Source: Alphaproteobacteria bacterium
GTDB lineage: Bacteria > Pseudomonadota > Alphaproteobacteria > Rhizobiales > JAJFHC01
DNA: 64,000 nucleotides
Reading direction: 5' to 3'
NCBI GenBank assembly: GCA_021775805.1
Contig: JAJFHD010000054.1
Span: 1 to 64,000 of the forward strand
Shown here: positions 19,539 to 27,571 of the stretch, piece by piece
How positions within the stretch are numbered: the stretch's first letter is position 1
How the letters are laid out: each line of letters opens with the position of its first letter
Translations under genes and position numbers: made by a program
The notes under the pieces: model-generated
The model's input: only the letters and a program-made list of their open reading frames with translations
Databases searched by the model: none
Told to the model about the DNA's origin: nothing

Positions 19539-19641
19539 CCGCAGCCGGCGTCATGGCGATGACACGTAAATGACACGACAGTTTTCGGGGTAGAATCCGC
19601 ATCTTGAAGCGTTTGTGTTGAATCATTTGGCCGGTATCGGC

Positions 19642-20802
19642 TTAAGCAGCGACAGGCATGTTCTCGTACAATTGCTTTGCGATGCCCCGCGCTTCGTCAC
19701 CGGCAAGTTTTGCGAGCAATTCCAGGAGCGCCCTTCTCTCTGTGATCGGCAGATCGTCCGCATCGGTTACGACTCTCTCCACCACCAGTTTGCCAAATTG
19801 CTCCGCCGAAACACCGGTAAGGACGCAATCACGCTGCTCGAAGATGTCGAGGGCAAACCGGAAAATCCGGTAGGCGCCCAGCGGCAGTCCCGCCCGCATA
19901 TAGACGGCGCGAGACCCGAGCCGCGCCCGGCCGCGCAGCAAAGTTCGAATCCGCTTTTCAGGAATGCCAGTAAGCGCCTGAAGGGCGGCTTCGACAAAAT
20001 GTATCAGTCCGGCGACAGTTGCTCTCATGATCAACGAAGCCGTAAGGGCATTCACCTTGTGTAGCGCTTTCACGGTCAACCGGATGTCGTCGGCATCGGT
20101 CGGTGTGTCGCACATGAGCCGGACGATCGCCTGTTCCTTGACACCGCCAAGTACGGACTCTTCCTGTCCCTTCTCCAACCAGCCCTTGAGGGACTGTACC
20201 GACGACAGATTATGGGAAGCGGAAGAAATCAGCAGAACCCTTATGTGAAGCGGCACGTTAGGCCGGTCAGACAGCGCCTCGATAATGTCGGCATCATCAG
20301 CATGCAGTTCCAACACCCTTTCCAGAAATCGGCTGTCGGGCTGAAACTCAGGGTTGTTGAGAAGCCGAAGACACAGATCGGTCGACCTTGTCTCAATAAT
20401 CATGCGGCCCAGCACGGGCGTGATGCCGGTTCGCGAAGCGACAGCCATCTGCCGCGAAAGCTTGCCGGACGCGACCACGGCCTTCAGGTCAGACTCCGGC
20501 AATGCCGGCGTGTGTCTCAACAGAGGAAGGCAGATTTCGTCGGTATCGCAGACCAGAGTTCGGACAATGCTTTGCGGCGCGTGCGGTGTATGAGCCAGGC
20601 CTCCGGCGAGCGATTGGCGCACCGTAACCACGGAATCATTGGCAAGCTCCATCAACACCGGTGTCAGGGACACCCGGTCTTGTGGGTTGGCATCGGGATC
20701 CTGGAAAAAAGAAGCCATTTGCCGGGCCAGTTCCAGCCGTGTCGCCACATCTGGATTCTGGGCCACTTGGAGAAGATACGAGATATCCAATTCTTCGGAC
20801 AT
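19642..20802 (-). CDS. DUF2336 domain-containing protein
   Basis: This 386-residue soluble, helix-rich protein has repeated alpha-hairpins such as DSVVTVRQSLAGGLAHTPHA and ISELLNNPEF-like segments, with a C-terminal basic stretch (RTLLRGRARLGSRAVYMRAG). The pattern matches the alphaproteobacterial DUF2336 family, which resembles HEAT-like repeats. No enzyme motif is visible and the function is unknown. It is monocistronic. The N-terminus (SEELDISYLLQVAQNPD) fits the family start. Confidence 0.75.
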   Translation of the reverse strand: MSEELDISYLLQVAQNPDVATRLELARQMASFFQDPDANPQDRVSLTPVLMELANDSVVTVRQSLAGGLAHTPHAPQSIVRTLVCDTDEICLPLLRHTPALPESDLKAVVASGKLSRQMAVASRTGITPVLGRMIIETRSTDLCLRLLNNPEFQPDSRFLERVLELHADDADIIEALSDRPNVPLHIRVLLISSASHNLSSVQSLKGWLEKGQEESVLGGVKEQAIVRLMCDTPTDADDIRLTVKALHKVNALTASLIMRATVAGLIHFVEAALQALTGIPEKRIRTLLRGRARLGSRAVYMRAGLPLGAYRIFRFALDIFEQRDCVLTGVSAEQFGKLVVERVVTDADDLPITERRALLELLAKLAGDEARGIAKQLYENMPVAA

Positions 20803-21022
20803 GATTTGCCTCTACGCACTCTCGAACGGCCTGCGTCGTGACAGATTCGACGCATGCCAGTCGTACTCAACTGTCACTACAAACCGGAGGATAACGCCCC
20901 TTGATCACCGTGACGAACCGCCACCAAGCGGATAAACCACAACGATAGGACATCACAATGTCAGGCAAACTTTAAAGAACCGTTCACCATGAAATTCCGC
21001 GGTGACGGGCCAAACAACAGGT

Positions 21023-22288
21023 TCAGCTGGCCGCCTCGTCCGGCGCATCCTGGGAATCGCCCAGATCTTCGACAATTGCCGCCGCTGCAATCGCGGTCGT
21101 GCGCGGCGCCAACAGCCGGAAGTCGCCCTGGTCTTCTTGCGGCACCGGCGCTCGCTGGGTCATCCGGTATACAGCGAACGATCCGAGGGATGAGTAGACC
21201 AGGGCCATCAGTACCAAAAATCCATCCGCACCCACTTCACGCATGACCGCACCGGCGAGAATGGGGCCGAAACTCGAGCCAATGCCAAACAGGAGAACAA
21301 GCTTGGCACTGGCACCGAGCATCTGGTCGTAGTCCAGGTTGTCGTTGGCATGGGCGATGGCCAGCGAGTAAAGCGGCAGCGAAAGCGCACCGAAAAGACC
21401 AAAGGCGATCGCAAGCGCCCCAAACGAATGCTTTGCGGCAAATATGCAGATCAGCGCCGCAACCGCTGTTACAAAGGCCAGAACCGTCATCACTGTGCGC
21501 CGGTCAAACCGGTCCGAGAGCATTCCCACCGGATATTGAGCGAAGACCACACCGATCAGGGGAAGACTCATCAAAATTGAAACCTGATAGAATGACAGGC
21601 TGAGCAAATTCGCATAGACCGCACCCATTCCGAAGAATGCCCCCTGGGCCAGTCCGTTCATGAAACATGCAACCACCGCCAACGGCGATACCCTGTAAAT
21701 ATCGCCGATGGCGACGCTGCGCGGCTGTTCGATTTCGGGTCCGCCCGAGGGCGCAAGCGCCATTGGAACCAACGCCATCGACACCAGGGCTGAGACAACG
21801 ATGAAGAGCTCGAAACCGGAAGGATCTGCCAGGTTCAGCAGCAACTGGCCCAACCCGAAGAACGAAAAACTGACGATCATGTAGATTGACAGGAATTTGC
21901 CGCGAACCTGATTTGTAGCAGCATGGTTTACCCAGCTTTCACAAACCACATAAAGACAGGCAAGGCTGGCCCCGGTCAGAAGCCTCATGAAAAACCAAGC
22001 GTACGGGTTCACGAAAATCGCAAACAGCAAAAACACCGTTGATGAAATCGACGCGAAGGCGGCAAACACCCGGATATGCCCGACGCTGCTGATCAGTTTC
22101 GGTGCCAGCATCGAACCGACCAGCAGACCGACAAAATAGCCTGACATCACGACGCCGGTCACCGCGGTGCCAAAACCCTCCGACGTCGCCCGCAGACCAA
22201 GCAGCGTGCCTTGCAGCCCGTTGCCCAGCATGAGAAGGGCCACCCCGATAAACAGGGCCCAGACCTTGAACAGCGCGTTCAGCAACAT
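21023..22288 (-). CDS. MFS transporter
   Basis: This 421-residue protein has about twelve membrane segments and MFS loop motifs (GSMLAPKLISSVGHIRVFA after helix 2; GMLSDRFDRRTVM in the second half). The start ALFKVWALFIGVALLMLGNG and the segment CESWVNHAATNQVRGKFLS resemble YcaD-like transporters. The substrate cannot be inferred. A polar tail of about 40 residues at the C-terminus is probably cytoplasmic. It stands alone. Confidence 0.83.
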   Translation of the reverse strand: MLLNALFKVWALFIGVALLMLGNGLQGTLLGLRATSEGFGTAVTGVVMSGYFVGLLVGSMLAPKLISSVGHIRVFAAFASISSTVFLLFAIFVNPYAWFFMRLLTGASLACLYVVCESWVNHAATNQVRGKFLSIYMIVSFSFFGLGQLLLNLADPSGFELFIVVSALVSMALVPMALAPSGGPEIEQPRSVAIGDIYRVSPLAVVACFMNGLAQGAFFGMGAVYANLLSLSFYQVSILMSLPLIGVVFAQYPVGMLSDRFDRRTVMTVLAFVTAVAALICIFAAKHSFGALAIAFGLFGALSLPLYSLAIAHANDNLDYDQMLGASAKLVLLFGIGSSFGPILAGAVMREVGADGFLVLMALVYSSLGSFAVYRMTQRAPVPQEDQGDFRLLAPRTTAIAAAAIVEDLGDSQDAPDEAAS

Positions 22289-22493
22289 TTGCAGGCAACC
22301 CTTTGGAACAAAACTCTATGGAGGCGTGCATCCGACCAGGTCTACCTCCGGGAATTCCCGCCCTGAGCAGTGCACATTGTCATGCAGCCTTTACAGGCCT
22401 CCTGCCCCGTTTGGCGAGTCGAAACACGACACCTCTGACACAAAAGCGCCGCGTGACGTTCTCGGCATGGCGCCGTGGATTTAAACAGTTGAG

Positions 22494-22838
22494 TTATTTG
22501 GCATTTCCAACCGTGGTCGCCGCTGCGGGATCGAGCTCCAACCGCGCGTCGGGGATCCGGTCACCGGACACGATGCAGTATCCGTATTCGCCTTCGTCCA
22601 TGCGCTCAAGGGCCGCATCGATTCGCTTTATCTCGGTCATCCGGCGGCGTTCGGTTTCCTGTGCCATCGCCTGGCTTTGCATGGCATCCATCCGCGACAG
22701 CCGCCCAACCGAGGTCTGATCCAGTGTCACCGGCGCGCTGGCCTCCGAAGCCGACTCCAGAAACTCTTCAAGTTCGCTTTTCAGGTCAAGCAGACGTTTG
22801 CGGTAACCGGCAAGCACCTCTGGCGTGAAGTCCGTCAT
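22494..22838 (-). CDS. DksA/TraR-family protein with degenerate zinc finger
   Basis: This 114-residue protein has the DksA/TraR coiled-coil and C-terminal knuckle. The coiled coil spans about residues 8-75 (GYRKRLLDLKSELEEFLESA, ETERRRMTEIKRIDAALERM), followed by DEGEYGYCIVSGDRIPDARL. Canonical members have four cysteines; here only the first (YGYC) remains, the second is Ser, the third Thr, and the last is missing because the chain ends at TTVGNAK. So zinc binding is probably lost. It may still contact the RNA polymerase secondary channel, as zinc-independent DksA variants do. The start is ATG 22838 rather than the long frame. Confidence 0.8.
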   Translation of the reverse strand: MTDFTPEVLAGYRKRLLDLKSELEEFLESASEASAPVTLDQTSVGRLSRMDAMQSQAMAQETERRRMTEIKRIDAALERMDEGEYGYCIVSGDRIPDARLELDPAAATTVGNAK

Positions 22839-22868
22839 TGTTCCCGATCCCTTGGCCGTCAGCGGCAA

Positions 22869-23870
22869 TCAAAGAGCCTTGAACAGATCGTACAGCGGTT
22901 TGCGCGGTCCAAGCAAACCGGATGTCTGGGCATCGAGTTTCCCGGGCCGCAGGAAGACGTTGTCGTTTTCACCGCCCTGGTGCGACGCCGCTTGCGCCGG
23001 CCTGCCCTCCTGCTCGTACATCAACCTCAGTTGAGCGGATGACAGAACGAGCGGTCCGCCGCCCCTGGCCGGTGGGTTTGCATGATGGCCGCCCCGGTCG
23101 GAGAACAGATCATAGCCCTTGCGGTCATTTTGCCCCCATGAGGCCTGGTTATCCTTTGCCGCAAAGTTTGCCGGTTTAAGGAAGGTTGCCGCCGCCGGTG
23201 ACACCACGATAGCGTCCTGGCCAGCCGTCTTTTCGGTTTCCGCAACCCGAACCTGTCCGTTTCCGTGGCGGGCAATAAGATGATCGTAGACGTCTTTCAC
23301 ACTGCGCGGGTCGCCGGACTTGTCGAAGAATATCGCCTGATTGGCGGCGGCAGCTTGAGGAAACAACTCCTTGCCGCTCTTCTCCGGCGTTTGGTCGGCG
23401 GCTCCGATCAGACGCACTGCGCCCTGCGCCCCGAGGAAATGGGCGATATACAACTCGCCGTCGGTCGCCGGGCGCGAAAGGCCGCGCTCAAGGGCACGTT
23501 CAGAGGATTTTGTGTAGGCCCCGGCAATCAGTGCCGAGATCTCTGCGTCCTTGCGCAGGGCAAGAATTTCCTGCCTGGACGCCTGATCGGTCACATTGTG
23601 CCGCCCGGAAGTGGTGCGCTCGATCTTTGCAGCCTGATCGGAAAGCCCCAGCGACGGACCCACCGACTTGATCATGCCAAGCCATGTCTGATCGATGAAC
23701 TGAAACAGACCGGTAGCCGATGAACTCTTTGATTTTGCGTCTGTTTTCAAGCCGCTTTCGCGCACGGCCGTGCTCAGAAGATAGTCAAAATCGACACCGG
23801 TTCGCTGACTGGCCTGCCTCAAGGCTTTGTCGATATGACTGGGTACGGAGACCGAATTGACTGTTGTCAT
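22869..23870 (-). CDS. Transglycosylase SLT-domain protein
   Basis: This 333-residue protein has a lysozyme-like SLT domain at about residues 12-90: YLLSTAVRESGLKTDAKS with the catalytic glutamate in RESG, then SATGLFQFIDQTWLGMIKSVG. The rest (YIAHFLGAQGAVRLIGAAD; KDVYDHLIARHG) resembles alphaproteobacterial lytic transglycosylases of this group. It cleaves peptidoglycan glycan strands. I see no clear signal peptide, so export may be by another route. The start at 23870 has GGGG 9 nt upstream; the longer ORF adds 13 residues. It lies 30 bp upstream of the DksA-like gene. Confidence 0.82.
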   Translation of the reverse strand: MTTVNSVSVPSHIDKALRQASQRTGVDFDYLLSTAVRESGLKTDAKSKSSSATGLFQFIDQTWLGMIKSVGPSLGLSDQAAKIERTTSGRHNVTDQASRQEILALRKDAEISALIAGAYTKSSERALERGLSRPATDGELYIAHFLGAQGAVRLIGAADQTPEKSGKELFPQAAAANQAIFFDKSGDPRSVKDVYDHLIARHGNGQVRVAETEKTAGQDAIVVSPAAATFLKPANFAAKDNQASWGQNDRKGYDLFSDRGGHHANPPARGGGPLVLSSAQLRLMYEQEGRPAQAASHQGGENDNVFLRPGKLDAQTSGLLGPRKPLYDLFKAL

Positions 23871-23947
23871 GATAACCCCATGTGCAAGTGTCCAGACACA
23901 GGGCAGCAATTCGCGTGCCAGTTCGAACCGGCGGCGGATTTACCGTG

Positions 23948-24328
23948 TCAGGCGGCATTTCCCCGCAGGCCCGCCTGGGACAGTTTGAAGTCCAGCAATT
24001 CATTATCGAACGGTTTGACCAGACACTCGGACGCGCCCTCCAGGATCGCCGCGCCGATCTGAGACGCATCCGGGTCACCGGAGCAAAAAATGACGACCGG
24101 CCGGCGCCGTGACGAGCGCCGTATCAGCCGCTTCAGGAATGATGCCCCACCCCGGCGCTCATAGGCCGATTCATCGAGCAGAATGACGTCCGGCATGGTC
24201 TCTTCGCAGACTTTCATCGCCTCCTCGCCACTCACTGCCTCCTTAACAATGTAATCCCGGTCTCTAAGATAACCGTAGGTCGCATCACGCATCTCATGAC
24301 TGTTGTCCACGATCAGGCATAATTTCAT
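23948..24328 (-). CDS. CheY-like response regulator
   Basis: This 126-residue single receiver domain has LCLIVDNSHEMRDA at the N-terminus, the phospho-acceptor aspartate in VILLDESAYE, the switch region VVIFCSGDPDASQ and the conserved lysine in CLVKPFDNELL. No output domain is present. GGAAGGA lies 9 nt before the ATG at 24328, so the 39-residue upstream extension is rejected. It sits 78 bp upstream of the SLT-domain gene on the same strand. Its partner kinase is not adjacent. Confidence 0.85.
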   Translation of the reverse strand: MKLCLIVDNSHEMRDATYGYLRDRDYIVKEAVSGEEAMKVCEETMPDVILLDESAYERRGGASFLKRLIRRSSRRRPVVIFCSGDPDASQIGAAILEGASECLVKPFDNELLDFKLSQAGLRGNAA

Positions 24329-24687
24329 GGCACCACGTCCTTCCGAACCGATTGTGACCAAAGGTTTCAGATTACCCTTTATGCGAGTCCTATGGTCGGG
24401 TGGTAAACGAAGTGTTAACAGCTTTTCCACATCGCAGAGATCCATATAAACTGTTTATTATCAATAATTTATGGAGTTTTCCAGAATCAATATGGAATCA
24501 CGGTGTTAACAACTTTTCACCAGAATCAGACTCGTATCGCGACTCACCAATCCCTCAATACAACCCATACGTGTATGTTAAAACGGCGCTATCGAAACAC
24601 TCGCATCGCTTTTCTGATGAGACTCTGAAACCCGGTGCGGTATAACGCCGGTCTGTGGTTTGAATCGATCAGTTAACCGGAGGCGCC
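24329..24687. other. AT-rich intergenic region with repeated GTGTTAACA motifs and DnaA-box-like sequences
   Basis: This 359-bp gap between divergent genes has no convincing ORF. It contains two copies of a 19-bp element: GTGTTAACAGCTTTTCCAC at 24412-24430 and GTGTTAACAACTTTTCACC at 24503-24521, 91 bp apart. TTTTCCACA in the first copy differs from the DnaA box TTATCCACA at one position. CCAGAATCA also repeats (24481 and 24520). Between them is an A/T-rich stretch (TATAAACTGTTTATTATCAA). This could be a promoter with operators; a replication role is possible but unsupported by gene context. Confidence 0.5.
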
Positions 24688-25149
24688 ATGGGCGGTCTTT
24701 ATTTCGAGCAGTTTGATCCCGGGCATGTTTTTTCCCATACGCTTCGCCGCACGGTGACCGAAATGGACAACATGCTTTTCAGCAACATGACCCTCAACCC
24801 GCAGCCTCTGCACATCGACCGGCATTTCTGCGAAACCGAAACCGAATTCGGCCAGCCGCTGGTCAACAGCCTGTTCACACTGGGTCTGATGATCGGCATT
24901 TCAGTCAATGACACCACGGTTGGCACCACAATCGCCAATCTGGGCATGACCGATGTGCGATTTCCCAAACCGCTGTTTCACGGGGATACGGTTCATGTGG
25001 AGACTGAAGTCATCGAGAAACGCGAAAGCCGGTCACGTCCTGAAGCCGGCATTGTCGAATTCGAGCACCGTGCCTTCAATCAGCATGATGAGCTCGTGGC
25101 CGTGTGCCGGCGTCAGGCCTTCATGAAAAAGAATCCGAAGACGACGTGA
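24688..25149 (+). CDS. MaoC-family dehydratase
   Basis: This 153-residue hot-dog protein has the MaoC signature: [16 protein letters not shown] (dehydratase histidine/aspartate region), then [20 protein letters not shown] and [18 protein letters not shown]. MaoC proteins hydrate or dehydrate acyl-CoA thioesters. GGAGG lies 7 nt before the ATG. It is followed 7 bp later by a CitE-like lyase gene, a pair frequent in alphaproteobacteria and likely acting on the same dicarboxylyl-CoA (such as a methylmalyl-/mesaconyl-type thioester). The exact substrate is inference. Confidence 0.87.
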   Translation: MGGLYFEQFDPGHVFSHTLRRTVTEMDNMLFSNMTLNPQPLHIDRHFCETETEFGQPLVNSLFTLGLMIGISVNDTTVGTTIANLGMTDVRFPKPLFHGDTVHVETEVIEKRESRSRPEAGIVEFEHRAFNQHDELVAVCRRQAFMKKNPKTT

Positions 25150-25156
25150 GGATGTG

Positions 25157-26044
25157 ATGCGGTCGATGCTGTTCGTACCGGGCGACAGCGCCCGAAAAAT
25201 GGAAAAGTCGCTTGCCAGCGGCGCGGACGCGATCATTCTCGATCTTGAGGATTCTGTCTCGCCCGACAACAAGCAAAACGCACGCGAAACCACAAGAGCC
25301 TTTCTGGAGCAACACCCCTCGAACGGCCGCAGCCATATCCCGCAACTGTTCGTGCGGGTCAATCCCTTCGACACCGGCGAAACACAAAAAGACGTCGACG
25401 CCGTACTGCCCGCCTGTCCCGACGGCATTGTCCAGCCAAAGACGCGGTCGGCAGCGGATGTCGAGAGACTGTCGGGGCTTCTGGCACAGGGCGAAAAGCG
25501 CTGCGCTCTGGACGACCTGTCGACCAAAATCGTCGTCATCGCAACCGAAACAGCGGCAGCGCTGTTTCACATGGGCTCCTACGCAGAATGCGGCCCGCGC
25601 CTGACCGGTCTTTCCTGGGGTGCTGAAGATCTCAGTGCCGATCTGGGGGCCTCGACCAACAAAACCCCCAACGGCCGTTATGCCGACCCATACCGGCTGG
25701 CTCGAACGCTTTCGCTTCTCGCGGCACGCGCGGCCGATGTTCAACCGATTGACACCGTCTTCACGAATTTTCGAAACGAGGAAGGCTTTGCAGCGGAGTG
25801 CGAAGCCGCGGCCCGTGACGGTTTTACCGGCAAGCTTGCCATTCACCCGGCCCAGGTACCCGCCATAAACCGGATTTTCACCCCGTCGCAAGCCGACATC
25901 GAACGCGCCAGCCGAATTGTCGAGGCCTTCGATGCGGACCCCGACCTCGGTGTTATCGGCCTCGACGGCGAAATGATCGACCGCCCTCACCTGGTGCGTG
26001 CCCGCAAGCTTCTGGACCGGGCAGCGCTTTACCGGCTGAACTGA
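25157..26044 (+). CDS. HpcH/HpaI aldolase/citrate lyase-family CoA ester lyase
   Basis: This 295-residue TIM-barrel protein is of the CitE/Mcl type: SMLFVPGDSARKMEKSLASG, the metal/substrate region IILDLEDSVSPDNK, the glutamate motif VIATETAAALFHM, LSWGAEDLSADLG and the AIHPAQVP motif. Relatives cleave or hydrolyse (S)-malyl-, beta-methylmalyl- or citramalyl-CoA. It follows the MaoC gene by 7 bp. GAGG lies 5 nt before the ATG at 25157; GTG 25154 is an alternative start. Which CoA ester is used is not visible. Confidence 0.87.
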   Translation: MRSMLFVPGDSARKMEKSLASGADAIILDLEDSVSPDNKQNARETTRAFLEQHPSNGRSHIPQLFVRVNPFDTGETQKDVDAVLPACPDGIVQPKTRSAADVERLSGLLAQGEKRCALDDLSTKIVVIATETAAALFHMGSYAECGPRLTGLSWGAEDLSADLGASTNKTPNGRYADPYRLARTLSLLAARAADVQPIDTVFTNFRNEEGFAAECEAAARDGFTGKLAIHPAQVPAINRIFTPSQADIERASRIVEAFDADPDLGVIGLDGEMIDRPHLVRARKLLDRAALYRLN

Positions 26045-26069
26045 AATTCCAGCTGACGGCGGTGGCCGA

Positions 26070-26669
26070 TCATACCTGCGGTCGGATCATGGAGAATATC
26101 GTGTCGACCGACGTGTAGTCCTGATAACCGCACCGGGCGATGGTTCTCATCCTGGTAATGTCGATCATCCCGTCTTCAATAACGGAATCGTCGATGAAAA
26201 TTCCGACGACTTCGCCGAACACAGCCGCGCATTGCGGATGCCCCGGCTTTTGCGGAAACGACACGGTCTGCATATAGCGGCATTCCAGAGCCACAGGCGT
26301 GGCCGCCACCCGTGGCGGTTTGACCATCCGTGACGGTGCCGCGTCAAGACCCGCCCGCTCCATTTCGTTGACACCAGGCTCGACCATCGCCGAAGTCTCA
26401 TTCATGGCATCGCGCAGATCCCAGGTCGCCAGGTTGCAGACAAATTCTCCGGTGTCTTCGATATTGGTCTGACTGTCCTTTCTGCCCTGGCTGCCAAACA
26501 CGACCACGTGCGGGTCTGTCGACATGGCATTGAAGAAGCTGTAAGGCGCGAGATTGATGTCGCCGCCTTTGCTCAGGGAAGTGACCCAGCCGATCGGCCG
26601 GGGCGCCACGAGGGTTTTGAACGGGTCGTGACGCAGGCCGTGGACATTGTTGTCTGTTGTATAAAACAT
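26070..26669 (-). CDS. Flavin reductase-like (FMN-binding) protein
   Basis: This 199-residue protein resembles the flavin reductase/FMN-binding split-barrel group: DPFKTLVAPRPIGWVTSLSK, then INLAPYSFFNAMSTDPHVVV, and the GEFVCNLATWDLRDAMN segment. Such proteins reduce FMN with NAD(P)H or bind it without monooxygenase partners. The downstream-of-nitroreductase placement (29 bp gap) suggests a shared transcript of two flavoenzymes. The start is the internal ATG at 26669; the frame upstream runs into the nitroreductase stop. Confidence 0.83.
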   Translation of the reverse strand: MFYTTDNNVHGLRHDPFKTLVAPRPIGWVTSLSKGGDINLAPYSFFNAMSTDPHVVVFGSQGRKDSQTNIEDTGEFVCNLATWDLRDAMNETSAMVEPGVNEMERAGLDAAPSRMVKPPRVAATPVALECRYMQTVSFPQKPGHPQCAAVFGEVVGIFIDDSVIEDGMIDITRMRTIARCGYQDYTSVDTIFSMIRPQV

Positions 26670-26698
26670 GAAGTCTGTTGAACCCCTCTGCCCGCCGC

Positions 26699-27280
26699 TC
26701 AGGATGCCGCCGGGTCTTTCCAATGTTGCACGACGTCGTCGAATTCAGGCCGCACTCTCTCTTGGGGCGCCTCCTTCGCCGTGCCCAGATAGATAAACCC
26801 GGCCACCTTCTCGCCACCGTCAAGCCCAAGGGCTTTTTGAACGGTGGCGTCGTATGCGTACCACTCCGTCAGCCATTGTGATGCGTAACCCAGGGCAGAC
26901 GCTGCCACCAGCATGTTCTGGCAAACCGCACCCGCGGACAGAACCTGCTCCCATTGAGGTATTTTGGCGTGCTCCTGGGCCCGCGAGACCACGCACACCA
27001 CCACCGGCGCGCGTGCAAATCTGGCGGCTTCGAACTCGACTCTTTCCTGTTCAATGCCGGAATTGCCGGCACGGAAGACATCGGCCAGTACCCTGCCAAG
27101 GGTCAACCGTGCGTCGCCTTCGATGATTACAAACCGCCATGGCGAAAGCTTGCCGTGATCCGGCACCCGCATTCCTGCCCGCAGGATTGCTTCCAGATCA
27201 TCCTTCGTGGGCCCAGGCTCGGTCATGTTGAGAGCAACCACAGAACGCCGTTTGTGCAGAAGATCGAGGGTTTCCGACAT
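26699..27280 (-). CDS. Nitroreductase-family flavoprotein (YdjA-like)
   Basis: This 193-residue protein has the nitroreductase N-terminus LLHKRRSVVALNMTEPGP, the FMN phosphate/ring contacts MRVPDHGKLSPWRFV, and the dimer/FMN segment SAGAVCQNMLVAASALGYAS followed by KVAGFIYLGTA. The short length and the RVPDHGKL loop resemble the YdjA subgroup. It probably reduces nitro or quinone compounds with NAD(P)H. It is the first gene of a two-gene unit with the flavin reductase-like gene. Confidence 0.87.
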   Translation of the reverse strand: MSETLDLLHKRRSVVALNMTEPGPTKDDLEAILRAGMRVPDHGKLSPWRFVIIEGDARLTLGRVLADVFRAGNSGIEQERVEFEAARFARAPVVVCVVSRAQEHAKIPQWEQVLSAGAVCQNMLVAASALGYASQWLTEWYAYDATVQKALGLDGGEKVAGFIYLGTAKEAPQERVRPEFDDVVQHWKDPAAS

Positions 27281-27571
27281 GGCTTTTCAACTCGCACGCA
27301 TGAAATTGTGTCAAACAGTGGAAACGGCACTTAAGAATGCCCTCTCGCCTATCGTGCCGCCCGCGCACCTGTCAAACATTAATCGATGGCAACGGTTTTT
27401 CTTTTCGCCAGATGAACATGTGCGACGCGCTTAAACGCTTCCGGCAAGCAAATCGAAAGATTTGACGTGGATAAGTGCACACAATCAGACCGATTGTCCG
27501 GTGTCGGTTTTTCGATTGGCCACGACTCCGGTATTATCCGCGACTATTGAGTCGCAGGGGGGATTCGCGCC

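Noticed and set aside
24329-24687. Chromosomal replication origin
   Set aside because: Repeats and an A/T-rich patch are suggestive, but DnaA-box matches are imperfect and none of the genes usually beside an alphaproteobacterial origin is present.
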